64,000 nt of DNA from NCBI RefSeq assembly GCF_009829925.1, contig NZ_SNVJ01000001.1, forward strand, positions 310,001 to 374,000, in the 5' to 3' direction. Made by a program: the position numbers and the translations under genes. Each line of letters begins with the position of its first letter. The stretch's first letter is position 1. This document shows positions 20,925 through 29,286 of this stretch, piece by piece. The stretch comes from Teichococcus coralli (GTDB lineage: Bacteria; Pseudomonadota; Alphaproteobacteria; Acetobacterales; Acetobacteraceae). The notes beneath the pieces were generated by a model. It was not told where the DNA came from and searched no databases. It saw nothing but the letters and a program-made list of their open reading frames with translations.

Positions 20925-21865
20925 CAGTAGCCTCGCTCGGGGTCGTAGAGGTTGGGCAGCGGGCGGCCGGCCTCGAAATCGGCGATGGCGGCGGCCACGT
21001 AGCGCGCACGTTCCGGCCGGCCCGGCAGGGACGCGACATGCGGCGTCACCGTCACCTTGGGGTGCGCCCAGAGCGGGCTCCCGGCTGCAAGCGGCTCCTG
21101 CTCGAACACGTCGAGCACCGCGCCGTCAAGCTGGCCGGAATCCAGCGCGGCGAGCAGGTCCGCCAGGACGACATGCGAGCCGCGGCCGGCATTCACCACC
21201 TGCGCTCCCCGCGGCAGCCGCGCCAGCAGCCGCGCGTCGATCAGCCCCGCCGTCTCGGGCGTCGAGGGCAGCAGGCAGACCAGAATATCGGTGCTGGCGA
21301 GGAAGTCATCCAGTTCCTCCGGCCCGGCGAAGCTGCGCACGCCCGGCATGTCCTTGCGCGAGCGCGACCAGCCCTGCACGGGGAAGCCGACGGCCTGCAG
21401 CATCGCCGCCGCCCGGCAGCCCAGATTGCCCAACCCCAGGATTCCGATCCGGCGCATGGCAGCCGAGCGGGTGGTGTCCCGGCCCAGCCACGCGCCTTCC
21501 GCCTGGGCCCGCGCGAAGGCCCTCGCCTCGCGCAACAGGGAAAGGCAGGCCCAGACGACATACTCGCCCATGCGCTGCTCCGTTCCCGCCCCGCCCATGC
21601 GGACCAGCGGCAGGTGGCGCGGCCAGGCCGGGTCGCAGGTGATATGGTCCACCCCGGCGCCGGAGGAGAACACCACCTTCAGCTTCGGCAGGCCGCGCAG
21701 CCATCCTGGCCTCGGCTCCCAGACGACCACATAGTCCACTGCCTCGGGCGCCACGGAGGGGTCCTCCCACCAGTGCACGCGGAAGCGCGGGTCCACCGCC
21801 TGGAAGGCCTCGCGCCACTCCGCCACCGCCGCCTCGCCACCGGACTTCACCAGAACTGTCGCCAC
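20924..21865 (-). CDS. D-2-hydroxyacid dehydrogenase (glyoxylate/hydroxypyruvate reductase type)
   Basis: A 313-residue NAD(P)-dependent reductase resembling GhrA. The dinucleotide motif is GILGLGNLG near residue 139, and the catalytic arginine, glutamate and histidine are in VVNAGRG, VFEQEPL and VTPHVASLP. The segment SSGAGVDHI is characteristic of the GhrA subgroup. It is the first gene of a minus-strand operon with the aldolase and PotA-like ATPase, and is divergent from the PuuB-like oxidase. It probably reduces glyoxylate or hydroxypyruvate; specificity is inferred. Confidence 0.88.
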   Translation of the reverse strand: MATVLVKSGGEAAVAEWREAFQAVDPRFRVHWWEDPSVAPEAVDYVVVWEPRPGWLRGLPKLKVVFSSGAGVDHITCDPAWPRHLPLVRMGGAGTEQRMGEYVVWACLSLLREARAFARAQAEGAWLGRDTTRSAAMRRIGILGLGNLGCRAAAMLQAVGFPVQGWSRSRKDMPGVRSFAGPEELDDFLASTDILVCLLPSTPETAGLIDARLLARLPRGAQVVNAGRGSHVVLADLLAALDSGQLDGAVLDVFEQEPLAAGSPLWAHPKVTVTPHVASLPGRPERARYVAAAIADFEAGRPLPNLYDPERGY

Positions 21866-22085
21866 CGCGCCGCCAATCCCCTGTCATTCTTCAAGCGCCG
21901 CGAAGCCTGCGCCGTGGCTCGTCTCGCGTCCAGGGGCCAGGCCGCCCCGGCACCACGCGATAACGGCCCGGCAAGGGTTGGGGAGCTACCGGTTTGATCA
22001 CGCTGCGCAAGAGGCAGGCAGGCTCTTGTCACGGCACCGTCATGAGAGAAACTGCTCCCTTCCGCGCGCCATGGCCGAGGACCGA

Positions 22086-23411
22086 ATGAACCCTTACGAG
22101 CGCCTCTTCGCCCCCGGCTTCAGCGCCGCTCCCTACTGGTGGGATGAGGCGGAGCCGGAGCCGCGCGAGACGCCGTTGCCGGACCATGCGGCCGTGGCCA
22201 TCGTGGGGGGCGGATATGCCGGGCTCTCGGCGGCGCTCACCCTGGCGCGGATGGGCCATCGCCCCTTGGTGCTGGAAGCCGAGCGGATCGGCTGGGGCGC
22301 CTCCTCGCGCAACGGCGGCATGGTCTCCGGCGGGTTGAAGGTGGCAGGCAGCGCGCTGGAGCGCCGCTTCGGGGCCGAGCAGGCGCAGGCCATCGCGCAG
22401 GCGGCGGCCGCCAGCCTCCGCTTCCTGGAGGACCTGCTGCAGCGCGAGGAGATCTACTGCGAGTACATCCGCTGCGGCCGCTTCTCGCCGGCCTGGACGC
22501 CCCGCCACTACACGCAGATGTCGCTCCGGGCGCCCAGGCTCGCAGAGCTGACCGGGATGCCCGTGCGCATGGTGCCCCGCGCGGAGCAGCGCGAGATGCT
22601 GGGCAGCGACTACTATCACGGCGGCATGGCGGTGGCGGCCACCGGCAGCCTGCACCCCGGCAAGTTCGCGCGCGGCCTCGCCGAAGCGGCGGAACGCGCC
22701 GGCGCCGCGCTGGCGGACGGGGTGCGGGTGCAGGGCATCCGCCCCGAGGGCGCCGGCTTCCGCCTCGATACCGACAAGGGCGAGATCGCGGCCGATTGCG
22801 TGCTCGTCACCACCAACGGCTATACCCGCGGCGCGGAGGGCGGCGGCCCAATGCCGTGGCTGGCGCGGCGGCTGGTGCCGGTGGGCTCCTACATCATCGC
22901 CACCGAGGAACTGCCGGAGGAGACCATCGAGGAGCTGTTCCCCGGCCGCCGCATGATCAGCGACAGCCGGCGGGTGCTGAGCTACTTCCGCCCCTCGCCG
23001 GACGGCAGGCGGGTGCTCTGGGGCGGGCGGGCCAGCTTCGGCCCGACCACGCCGGAGGCCGCCGCTCCGGTGCTGCACGGCATGATGCGCAAGGTCTTCC
23101 CGCAGCTCAAGTCGGTGCGGCTGAGCCACGCCTGGACGGGGAACGTCGCCTTCACCTTCGACGGGCTGCCGCATATCGGCCACCAGGAGGGCATCTACTA
23201 CGCGGCCGGTTGCCAGGGCTCCGGCGTGGCGATGGCGACCTGGCTCGGCCACAACGTCGCGCTGAAGATCGCCGGCGCCGCCAACGAGCCTTTCGCGCTG
23301 GACGGGCCGGACTTCCCCACCGTGCCGGGCTATGACGGCAGGCCGTGGTTCCTGCCGCTGGTGGGCGGCTGGTACCGGTTGCGGGACCGGATGGAGCGGC
23401 TGCGGGGCTAG
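22086..23411 (+). CDS. FAD-dependent amine oxidase, PuuB (gamma-glutamylputrescine oxidase)-like
   Basis: A 441-residue DAO-family flavoprotein. The N-terminal MNPYERLFAPGFSAAPYWWDE is typical of PuuB-like enzymes. The FAD-binding motif AIVGGGYAGLSAAL is near residue 36, WGASSRNGGMVSGG follows, and the C-terminal FAD block is YYAAGCQGSGVAMA. The ATG at 22086 is preferred because GAGG lies 5 bases upstream; an in-frame ATG at 22071 lacks one. A PuuD-like hydrolase, a gamma-glutamyltransferase and a polyamine-type ATPase nearby make a gamma-glutamylated amine a likely substrate, but D-amino acid or sarcosine-like oxidation is possible. Confidence 0.82.
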   Translation: MNPYERLFAPGFSAAPYWWDEAEPEPRETPLPDHAAVAIVGGGYAGLSAALTLARMGHRPLVLEAERIGWGASSRNGGMVSGGLKVAGSALERRFGAEQAQAIAQAAAASLRFLEDLLQREEIYCEYIRCGRFSPAWTPRHYTQMSLRAPRLAELTGMPVRMVPRAEQREMLGSDYYHGGMAVAATGSLHPGKFARGLAEAAERAGAALADGVRVQGIRPEGAGFRLDTDKGEIAADCVLVTTNGYTRGAEGGGPMPWLARRLVPVGSYIIATEELPEETIEELFPGRRMISDSRRVLSYFRPSPDGRRVLWGGRASFGPTTPEAAAPVLHGMMRKVFPQLKSVRLSHAWTGNVAFTFDGLPHIGHQEGIYYAAGCQGSGVAMATWLGHNVALKIAGAANEPFALDGPDFPTVPGYDGRPWFLPLVGGWYRLRDRMERLRG

Positions 23412-23418
23412 CGAGGTC

Positions 23419-23436
23419 GGGGGAATTCCCTCCCCC
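23419..23436. terminator. Hairpin between convergent genes
   Basis: GGGGGA at 23419-23424 pairs with TCCCCC at 23431-23436 around a six-base loop, in the 34 bases between the oxidase stop and the stop of the convergent TauE/SafE gene. A short CCCCTTTC follows on the plus strand. It could end transcription from the left; the U-tract is poor. Confidence 0.45.
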
Positions 23437-23445
23437 GGGCCCCTT

Positions 23446-24276
23446 TCAGAAGATCAGGCTGTAGAACATCCGCAGCGCCGTGATCGCCAGGAACACGGCG
23501 AAGGCGCGCTTCAGCGCCAGCGGCGGGATGGTGTGCGCGAGATGCACGCCCCAGGGCGTCGCCAGGATCGAGCTGGGCACGATCAGCGCGAAGCCGATCA
23601 GGTTGATGAAGCCCACTGAGAAGGGCGGCAGCAGCGGATTGCCGTAGCCGCCCCAGATCAGGCCGATCGTCGCCGGGATGGAGATGATCAGCCCGAACAC
23701 CGAGGAGGTGGCCACCGCCGCACGGATCGGCGTGCCGAACATGGAGAGGATGGGCACGCCCACCGTGCCGCCGCCGATGCCCATCATCGCCGAGATGCCG
23801 CCGATGAAGCCGCCGATGCTCCAGAGCTGCGGCCCGCGCGGGGTGATGTCGCGCAGTTTGAAGTCAACGCCGGTGAAGCCCATGTTCAGCGCCACCAGCA
23901 GGGCGATGGTGGCGAAGACCGCCGAGAGCGCCTGCCCGTGCAGCCAGATCGCCAGCACCGTGCCGATGGCGACCCCGATCACCATGGACGGCCAGATGGC
24001 GCGCAGCAGGCCGGTGTCGATGGCGCCGCGGGCATGGTGCTTGCGGGCCGAGACGATCGAGGTCGGGATGATGGTGGCGAGGCTGGTGCCCACCGCCAGC
24101 TTCATCTGCACCGCCTCAGGGATGCCGAGCAGCGGGAACACGTTGTAGAGCACCGGCACGATGACGATGCCGCCGCCCACGCCGAGAAGCCCGGCCAGGG
24201 TGCCGGAGAACAGGCCGGTGAGCGCCATCGCGACGGCGAGACCCGCGAGCCAGAGCGGGTCGGACATATGGTTCAT
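23446..24276 (-). CDS. TauE/SafE-family sulfite/organic anion exporter
   Basis: A 276-residue inner-membrane protein with about eight hydrophobic spans. The family motif appears twice: GLLGVGGGIVIVPVL near residue 30 and MMGIGGGTVGVPIL near 165, reflecting an internal duplication. Members move sulfite, sulfoacetate or other small anions. It is divergent from a second, distinct TauE/SafE gene. The substrate cannot be read from sequence; an ATG three residues further in is also possible. Confidence 0.88.
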   Translation of the reverse strand: MNHMSDPLWLAGLAVAMALTGLFSGTLAGLLGVGGGIVIVPVLYNVFPLLGIPEAVQMKLAVGTSLATIIPTSIVSARKHHARGAIDTGLLRAIWPSMVIGVAIGTVLAIWLHGQALSAVFATIALLVALNMGFTGVDFKLRDITPRGPQLWSIGGFIGGISAMMGIGGGTVGVPILSMFGTPIRAAVATSSVFGLIISIPATIGLIWGGYGNPLLPPFSVGFINLIGFALIVPSSILATPWGVHLAHTIPPLALKRAFAVFLAITALRMFYSLIF

Positions 24277-24308
24277 GCGAAGAGGACCTTGGCGGCGGTG
24301 AAAGAGGG

Positions 24309-25130
24309 ATGCAGCCTGTGCTTACACGCACCTCCTGGTCCCGTCAGCCCGTGCCCCTGCCTTCCAGCGACCTCCTGATCACCGATCCCCGCTTCTATGC
24401 CCTGGCCATCCCGGCGCTGCTGGTCACCGGCATCAGCAAGGGCGGCTTCGCCTCGGGGGGCGGCAACCTGGCCGTGCCGGCGATGGCGCTGCTGGTGCCC
24501 GCGCCGCAGGCGGCGGCCATCACCCTCCCCGTGCTCTGCCTGATGGACCTGGCCGGGCTGCGCGCCTGGTGGGGCCGCTGGAACCGGCACGAGATGGGCA
24601 TCATCATCCCCGGTGGCATCCTCGGCATCCTGTTCGGCGCCCTCGCCTTCGGCGCCATGACCGACCGCATGACCAAGATGATGGTCGGCGTCATCACCCT
24701 GGCCTTCCTGGCCCGCTCGCTCTGGCTGGCGCGGCGCGGGGCGGCGGCGGAACCGGCGCGGCCGAGTCGCTGGCGCGGCGGCTTCTGGTCCGCCGTCTCC
24801 GGCTTCACCAGCACCATCGCCCATGCCGGCGGGCCGCCGCTGGCCGTCTATCTCTACCCCCTGCGGCTGGAGCGGGCCCAGCTCGCCGCCACCACCGTGG
24901 TGTTTTTCGGCACGGTGAACTACATCAAGCTCGTTCCCTATGCGGCGCTCGGCGAGTTCCGGCTCGCCAACCTGCTCACCAGCCTGGTGCTGCTGCCGCT
25001 GGCACCGATCGGCGTGCGGCTCGGGGTCTGGCTCCAGCGCCGCATCAGCGACAAGGTCTTCTACCGCTTGATCTACTCCCTTCTGGCGATCACCGGCGTG
25101 AAGCTGGTCTGGGACGGGCTGGGCCTGTGA
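24309..25130 (+). CDS. TauE/SafE-family permease (second copy)
   Basis: A 273-residue membrane protein with the motif ISKGGFASGGGNLAVPAM near residue 44 and a second-half equivalent FTSTIAHAGGPPLAVYLY near 165. The start is uncertain: ATG at 24309 leaves only 32 bases to the divergent TauE gene, while a GTG at 24351 gives a more usual N-terminus (MPLPSSDLL). Its stop overlaps the GTG of the racemase gene as GTGA, so the two are coupled. Confidence 0.88.
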   Translation: MQPVLTRTSWSRQPVPLPSSDLLITDPRFYALAIPALLVTGISKGGFASGGGNLAVPAMALLVPAPQAAAITLPVLCLMDLAGLRAWWGRWNRHEMGIIIPGGILGILFGALAFGAMTDRMTKMMVGVITLAFLARSLWLARRGAAAEPARPSRWRGGFWSAVSGFTSTIAHAGGPPLAVYLYPLRLERAQLAATTVVFFGTVNYIKLVPYAALGEFRLANLLTSLVLLPLAPIGVRLGVWLQRRISDKVFYRLIYSLLAITGVKLVWDGLGL

Positions 25131-25879
25131 GCGGCGCCGCCTCCCTTTCCGTCCCCCTGGCGGGCAGCGAAGGCCCGGTGCTCGGCGTGCTCGGCGGCAT
25201 GGGTCCGCTGGCCAGCGCCCAGTTCATGCTGCGGCTGACTCTGCTGACCCCCGCCACGCGCGACCAGGACCACCTGCCCGCCGTGCTCTGGTCCGACCCC
25301 CGTGTGCCGGACCGCACGGCGGCGCGCCTCGCCGGCGGCGAGGACCCGCTGCCCTGGCTGGCGCGCGGCATCCTCGGGCTGGAGGCGGCGGGCTGCGGCG
25401 CCATCGCCATTCCCTGCAACACCGCCCATGGCTGGTACGAGGGCATGGCGACGGCGACGAACCTGCCGGTGCTGCACATCGTGGACGCGGCGGCGGAGGA
25501 ACTGGCGCGCCAGGGCATCCCGAACGGCCGCATCGGCGTGATGGGCACCGCCGGCACGCTGGCCATGCGGCTCTACCAGGAGCGGCTGGAGGGGCGCGGC
25601 TACGCGTGCATCGTGCCGGACGAGGCCGAGATGGCCTCGCTCGTCTCGCCCGGCATCGCACTGGTGAAGGCCAACCGGGTGGCCGAGGCCTATCCGCCGT
25701 TGGCCGAGGCGGCGCGCAACCTCAGGGCACGCGGCGCGGCGGCGGTGGTGCTGGGCTGCACCGAGATCCCGCTCGGCATCCAGGCCGGCCCGCATGCGGA
25801 GATCGGCCTGCCGCTGATCGACACCATCGACGCGCTGGCCCTCGCCGCGCTGCGCTGGTCGGGGCACCTTCCGGCCTGA
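25127..25879 (+). CDS. Aspartate/glutamate racemase family protein
   Basis: A 250-residue cofactor-independent racemase. LGVLGGMGPLAS is near residue 20; the two catalytic cysteines are in IPCNTAHGW and LGCTEIPLGI. The GTG at 25127 overlaps the preceding stop and fixes the start; the frame is open further upstream but lies inside the permease gene. It may interconvert L- and D-aspartate or glutamate. Position beside glutamyl-transfer genes suggests a role in amino acid salvage, which is inference. Confidence 0.88.
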   Translation: MSGAASLSVPLAGSEGPVLGVLGGMGPLASAQFMLRLTLLTPATRDQDHLPAVLWSDPRVPDRTAARLAGGEDPLPWLARGILGLEAAGCGAIAIPCNTAHGWYEGMATATNLPVLHIVDAAAEELARQGIPNGRIGVMGTAGTLAMRLYQERLEGRGYACIVPDEAEMASLVSPGIALVKANRVAEAYPPLAEAARNLRARGAAAVVLGCTEIPLGIQAGPHAEIGLPLIDTIDALALAALRWSGHLPA

Positions 25880-25902
25880 AGGCGAGGCGCCGCGCAGCCG
25901 GC

Positions 25903-26421
25903 TCAGGCGGGCAGCAGGGCGGGCGTGTCGGGCGCGCCCATGGCCTCAGCGGCCATGCGGGCGGTGTTGCCCGCCACGTCCCGCGCCGCGGGGTCGGCGC
26001 CGGCCGCCAGCAACTGCCGCACGAGTTCGACGCGGTTGAACATCGCAGCATACATCAGCGCGGTGCGGCCATCGGGGCCGCAGCCATCCACCGCCGCGCC
26101 ATGCTTCAGCAGCAGCGCCACCACCTCGCCCGCGCCCTTGAAGGCCGCGGCGCCGAGCGGCGTCTGGCCACGGTCGTTGATGATGGTGGGGTCGGCGCCG
26201 TGCTCCAGCAGCACGCGCACCGCCCCGGCATGGCCGTGGTAGCCCGCCAGCATCACCAGCGTGTCACCCTTGTCGTTGCGCAGGTTGGGCGGCAGGCCCT
26301 GGCGCAGGAGGTCATCCAGCACCGCCGCGTCACCGGCGCGAGCGGCCTGGAAGACACGGCCCGCGAAGGCGATCAGCTCCTCGTCCATTTCCGGCGGGTT
26401 GCCTGGGCTGTCGTCCTGCAT
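25903..26421 (-). CDS. Ankyrin-repeat protein
   Basis: A 172-residue protein made almost wholly of ankyrin repeats, about four: AARAGDAAVLDDLLRQGL, DTLVMLAGYHGHAGAVRVLL, TPLGAAAFKGAGEVVALLL and TALMYAAMFNRVELVRQLL. The N-terminus is acidic (MQDDSPGNPPEMDEE). The ATG at 26421 has AGGAGAG upstream and is preferred over an upstream in-frame methionine. No signal peptide is visible, so it is probably a cytoplasmic protein-binding module. Convergent with the racemase; partner unknown. Confidence 0.87.
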   Translation of the reverse strand: MQDDSPGNPPEMDEELIAFAGRVFQAARAGDAAVLDDLLRQGLPPNLRNDKGDTLVMLAGYHGHAGAVRVLLEHGADPTIINDRGQTPLGAAAFKGAGEVVALLLKHGAAVDGCGPDGRTALMYAAMFNRVELVRQLLAAGADPAARDVAGNTARMAAEAMGAPDTPALLPA

Positions 26422-26582
26422 CGGCGGCTCTCCTGCTGAATCGTGAGTTCCTGCCCGGCCATATGGGGCGGTCGCGCCATACGCCCAGGCCTTGGCCGCG
26501 CCTCTGGACAAGCGTCCGCCATGGCGCGAGCCTGACTTCACTGTCGCCGCTTTCGGAGCATGCCGCCTTGCCTCGCCTGACG

Positions 26583-27320
26583 ATGCCACGCCGGCCCTGG
26601 GTGGGCGTTCCCGCCTGCTGCCGCGAACTGGCCGGCCATTCCCAGCACGCCACCCCCTCCCGCTACATGGCCGCGCTCGCCGAGGGTGCCGCCGTGCGCC
26701 CGGTGCTGATCCCGCCGCTCGGCGAGGCGCTGGACGCCGAGGGCTATCTCGACCGGCTGGACGGGCTGCTGATCCCCGGCTCCCCTTCCAACCTGCGGCC
26801 CGACCTCTATGGCGGCCCTGCCGCGCCCGGAGGCGAGCTGGAGGACCCGGCGCGCGACGCCACCACCCTGCCGCTGATCCGCGCGGCGCTGGAGCGGGGC
26901 CTGCCGGTCTTCGCCATCTGCCGGGGATTGCAGGAGATGAACGTGGCGCTCGGCGGCACGCTGCACAGCCGCCTGCACCTGCTGCCCGGCCGCGAGGACC
27001 ATCGCGGCCATGGCGAGACGCTGGCGGAGCGCTACCGCCCCCGCCACGACATCACCGCCGAAGGCCTGTTGCGGGCGGTGACGGAAAAGAAGGAGATCCG
27101 GGTGAATTCGGTGCACATGCAGGGGATCGATCGCGTCGCCGAGGGGCTGGTGGTGGAGGCGGTGGCGCCGGACGGCACGGTGGAGGCCGTCCGCCCCGCC
27201 GGCGCGCGCGGCTTCCAGCTCGCGGTGCAGTGGCATCCCGAGTGGCGCTTCGGCGAGGACCCCGCCAGCACCGCCCTGTTCCGCGCCTTCGGCGCCGCCT
27301 GCCAGGGAGTTGCCCCATGA
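26583..27320 (+). CDS. Class I glutamine amidotransferase-like gamma-glutamyl hydrolase (PuuD-like, peptidase C26)
   Basis: A 245-residue hydrolase of the gamma-glutamyl-GABA hydrolase group. The nucleophile cysteine lies in FAICRGLQEMN near residue 114, and the catalytic histidine and glutamate in VQWHPEW near residue 219. LIPGSPSNLRPDLYGG matches the substrate-side loop of the family. The ATG at 26583 has no clear ribosome site; a TTG at 26568 is an alternative. It overlaps the gamma-glutamyltransferase gene as ATGA, so both probably process gamma-glutamyl compounds in sequence. Confidence 0.87.
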   Translation: MPRRPWVGVPACCRELAGHSQHATPSRYMAALAEGAAVRPVLIPPLGEALDAEGYLDRLDGLLIPGSPSNLRPDLYGGPAAPGGELEDPARDATTLPLIRAALERGLPVFAICRGLQEMNVALGGTLHSRLHLLPGREDHRGHGETLAERYRPRHDITAEGLLRAVTEKKEIRVNSVHMQGIDRVAEGLVVEAVAPDGTVEAVRPAGARGFQLAVQWHPEWRFGEDPASTALFRAFGAACQGVAP

Positions 27321-29002
27321 GCTGGAAGGACCGGGCCGGCAGCCCCTTCGCCTGCGAGAAGCGCCCGGCCCTGGCCAGCAAGGGCATGGTGGTGACCAAC
27401 CATCCCGTCGCCTCGGCGGCAGGGGCGGAGATGCTGCTGGCCGGCGGCAACGCCATCGATGCCGCCATCGCCGCGCTGTTCACCCTGACGGTGGTGGAGC
27501 CGATGATGGTCGGCCCGCTCGGTGGAGGCGTCGCGCATCTGCGCCTGGCGGACGGCCGGCACCTGGTGCTGGATGGGCTCTCCACCGCGCCCGCGGCGGC
27601 ACGGCCGGACATGTACTGCACCCTCTCCGACACCCTGCCCGACTACCAGGAGACCGAAGGCCGCGAGAATGCGGTGGGCGTGCTGGCGATGGCCGTGCCG
27701 GGCGCGCTGGCCGGCTGGTGCAAGGCGCTGGCGGAACACGGCACCCTGCCGCTCGCGGAGGTGCTGCGCCCGGCGGTGCGCGCCGCCGCCGAGGGCTTCC
27801 GCGTCACCGCCTATCTCACCGGCGCCATCCAGGACGCCGCTGCCGACCTGGCGCGTGACCCCGGCCTCGCCGCCACCTTCCTGCCCGACGGCGGCCCGCC
27901 TGCCGTCGGCACGCTGCTGCGCCAGCCTGTGCTGGCCGAGTCGCTGCGGCTGATCGCCGAGCAGGGCCCAGCCGCGCTCTATGGCGGCGAGCTGGGCCGC
28001 GCCCTGGCGGCGCACATGGCCGCCACCGGCGGCCTGATCGGGACCGGAGACCTGGAAAGCTACGCCACCGTCGAGCGGGAGCCGGTGATCGGGCACTACC
28101 GGGGCTTCGAAGTGCTTGCGCCGCCGCCGCCCTCCTCCTCCGGCGTGCACATGACGCAGATGCTGAACCTGCTGGAGGGCTTCGACCTGGCGGCGCTTGG
28201 CTCCGGCAGCGCCGAGACGGTGCACCTGCTGGCCGAGGCGCTGAAGATGGCCTTCGCCGACCGCGCCGTGGCCACCGCCGACCCGGCCTTCATCAACGTT
28301 CCCGTGGAAAAGCTCACCAGCAAGGACTATGCCGCCGAGCGCCGCGCCCTGCTGCGGCGGGACGCGGCGCAGGACTGGGCGCCGGGCATCCCGCCGGCGG
28401 AGTCGGCCAACACCACGCATGTCACGGTGGCGGATTCGGCCGGCAACATCGTCGCCACGACGCAGACCATCAACAGCCTGTTCGGCGCCCGCTTCTCCAT
28501 TCCCGGCACCGGGCTGATCGCCAACAACTACATGTTCAACTTCGACCCGCATCCGGGCAAGGCGCTCTCCGTCGCGCCGGGCAAGCGGGTCTTCACCTCG
28601 ATGGCGCCGACCATCGTGCGCAAGGGCGGCAGGCCGGCCTTCGCGCTCGGCCTGCCGGGGGGCCTGCGCATCTTCGGCTCGGCCATGCAGGCGGTGATCA
28701 ACCTGATCGACCATGGCATGGACCTGCAGGACGCCGTGGAAGCGCCGCGCATCTGGACCAACGGCCATACGCTGGAGCTTGAGCCGACCGTCGCGGCCGA
28801 GGTGGAGGCGAAGCTCGCCGCCCTCGGCCACCGCGTGCAGCGGGTGAAGCACATCGGCGGCGGCATGGGCGCCATCCGCTTCCATGATGACGGCATGCTG
28901 GAAGGCGCCGCCTGCTGGCGGGCCGACGGCACGCCGGTCGGAATGTCGGGCGGCCTGGCGCGGCCGGACGTGCGCTTCAATCCCGATCTTACCCGGCGCT
29001 AG
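27317..29002 (+). CDS. Gamma-glutamyltransferase family Ntn-hydrolase
   Basis: A 561-residue member of the GGT family, which self-cleaves before a threonine nucleophile. The processing site is in ESANTTHVTV near residue 375, with the small-subunit residues following. Large-subunit landmarks are VASAAGAEMLLAGGNAIDAA, GPLGGGVAHL and PPPPSSSGVHMTQML. No signal peptide is present, unlike periplasmic glutathione-degrading GGTs, so a cytoplasmic role is likely. GGGAG lies 7 bases before the ATG, which overlaps the PuuD-like stop. Followed by a hairpin-rich intergenic region. Confidence 0.9.
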   Translation: MSWKDRAGSPFACEKRPALASKGMVVTNHPVASAAGAEMLLAGGNAIDAAIAALFTLTVVEPMMVGPLGGGVAHLRLADGRHLVLDGLSTAPAAARPDMYCTLSDTLPDYQETEGRENAVGVLAMAVPGALAGWCKALAEHGTLPLAEVLRPAVRAAAEGFRVTAYLTGAIQDAAADLARDPGLAATFLPDGGPPAVGTLLRQPVLAESLRLIAEQGPAALYGGELGRALAAHMAATGGLIGTGDLESYATVEREPVIGHYRGFEVLAPPPPSSSGVHMTQMLNLLEGFDLAALGSGSAETVHLLAEALKMAFADRAVATADPAFINVPVEKLTSKDYAAERRALLRRDAAQDWAPGIPPAESANTTHVTVADSAGNIVATTQTINSLFGARFSIPGTGLIANNYMFNFDPHPGKALSVAPGKRVFTSMAPTIVRKGGRPAFALGLPGGLRIFGSAMQAVINLIDHGMDLQDAVEAPRIWTNGHTLELEPTVAAEVEAKLAALGHRVQRVKHIGGGMGAIRFHDDGMLEGAACWRADGTPVGMSGGLARPDVRFNPDLTRR

Positions 29003-29009
29003 AGCAGAT

Positions 29010-29037
29010 CCCGTTCCGATGGCATCATCGGGACGGG
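29010..29037. repeat. Hairpin after the gamma-glutamyltransferase gene, possible dispersed repeat unit
   Basis: CCCGTTCCGATG (29010-29021) pairs with CATCGGGACGGG (29026-29037) at 11 of 12 positions around a GCAT loop, eight bases after the stop. The text beginning at the stop, TAGAGCAGATCC, resembles TAGAGC-type dispersed repeats common in alphaproteobacterial genomes. A decamer GAAGATGCTC occurs at 29039-29048 and again at 29094-29103. There is no U-tract, so it is more like a repeat element than a terminator. Confidence 0.5.
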
Positions 29038-29121
29038 TGAAGATGCTCATCAAAACAAACGGCTGGATCATTTCCCGTGAGCCGGAGCGAACGGAAGATG
29101 CTCCAGCGCCCTGCCCGCCGG

Positions 29122-29143
29122 GTTCGTGGATCCATCCACGAAC
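29122..29143. repeat. Perfect 10-bp inverted repeat
   Basis: GTTCGTGGAT (29122-29131) and ATCCACGAAC (29134-29143) are exact reverse complements around two bases. A second structure follows: GGTGCCC-x-GATC at 29177-29188 pairs with GATC-x-GGGCACC at 29210-29221, enclosing CCTTC/GAAGG (29188-29202). No gene is seen here; the function of this hairpin cluster is unknown. Confidence 0.5.
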
Positions 29144-29232
29144 GCAGCGGACCAGCAGGCCCCTGCAAGCAAAGCCGGTGCCCTGATCCTTCAGTCCGAA
29201 GGACGTCGCGATCCGGGCACCAGACGTACAAA

Positions 29233-29260
29233 AGGCCTGGAAGGTCACCCTTCCAGGCCT
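29233..29260 (-). terminator. Intrinsic terminator of the small gene at 29287-29526
   Basis: AGGCCTGGAAGG (29233-29244) and CCTTCCAGGCCT (29249-29260) form a perfect 12-bp stem with a four-base loop. Read on the minus strand the stem is followed by TTTTGT, a short U-tract, 26 bases beyond the stop of the small gene, so the terminator acts leftward. Confidence 0.75.
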
Positions 29261-29286
29261 GAAACGCGCCGGTTGAGCCGTTCAGC

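Noticed and set aside
26492..27316. An upstream extension of the gamma-glutamyltransferase frame of about 275 codons
   Set aside because: It lies within the PuuD-like gene in another frame and has no conserved content; the ATG at 27317 has a good ribosome site and an ATGA overlap.
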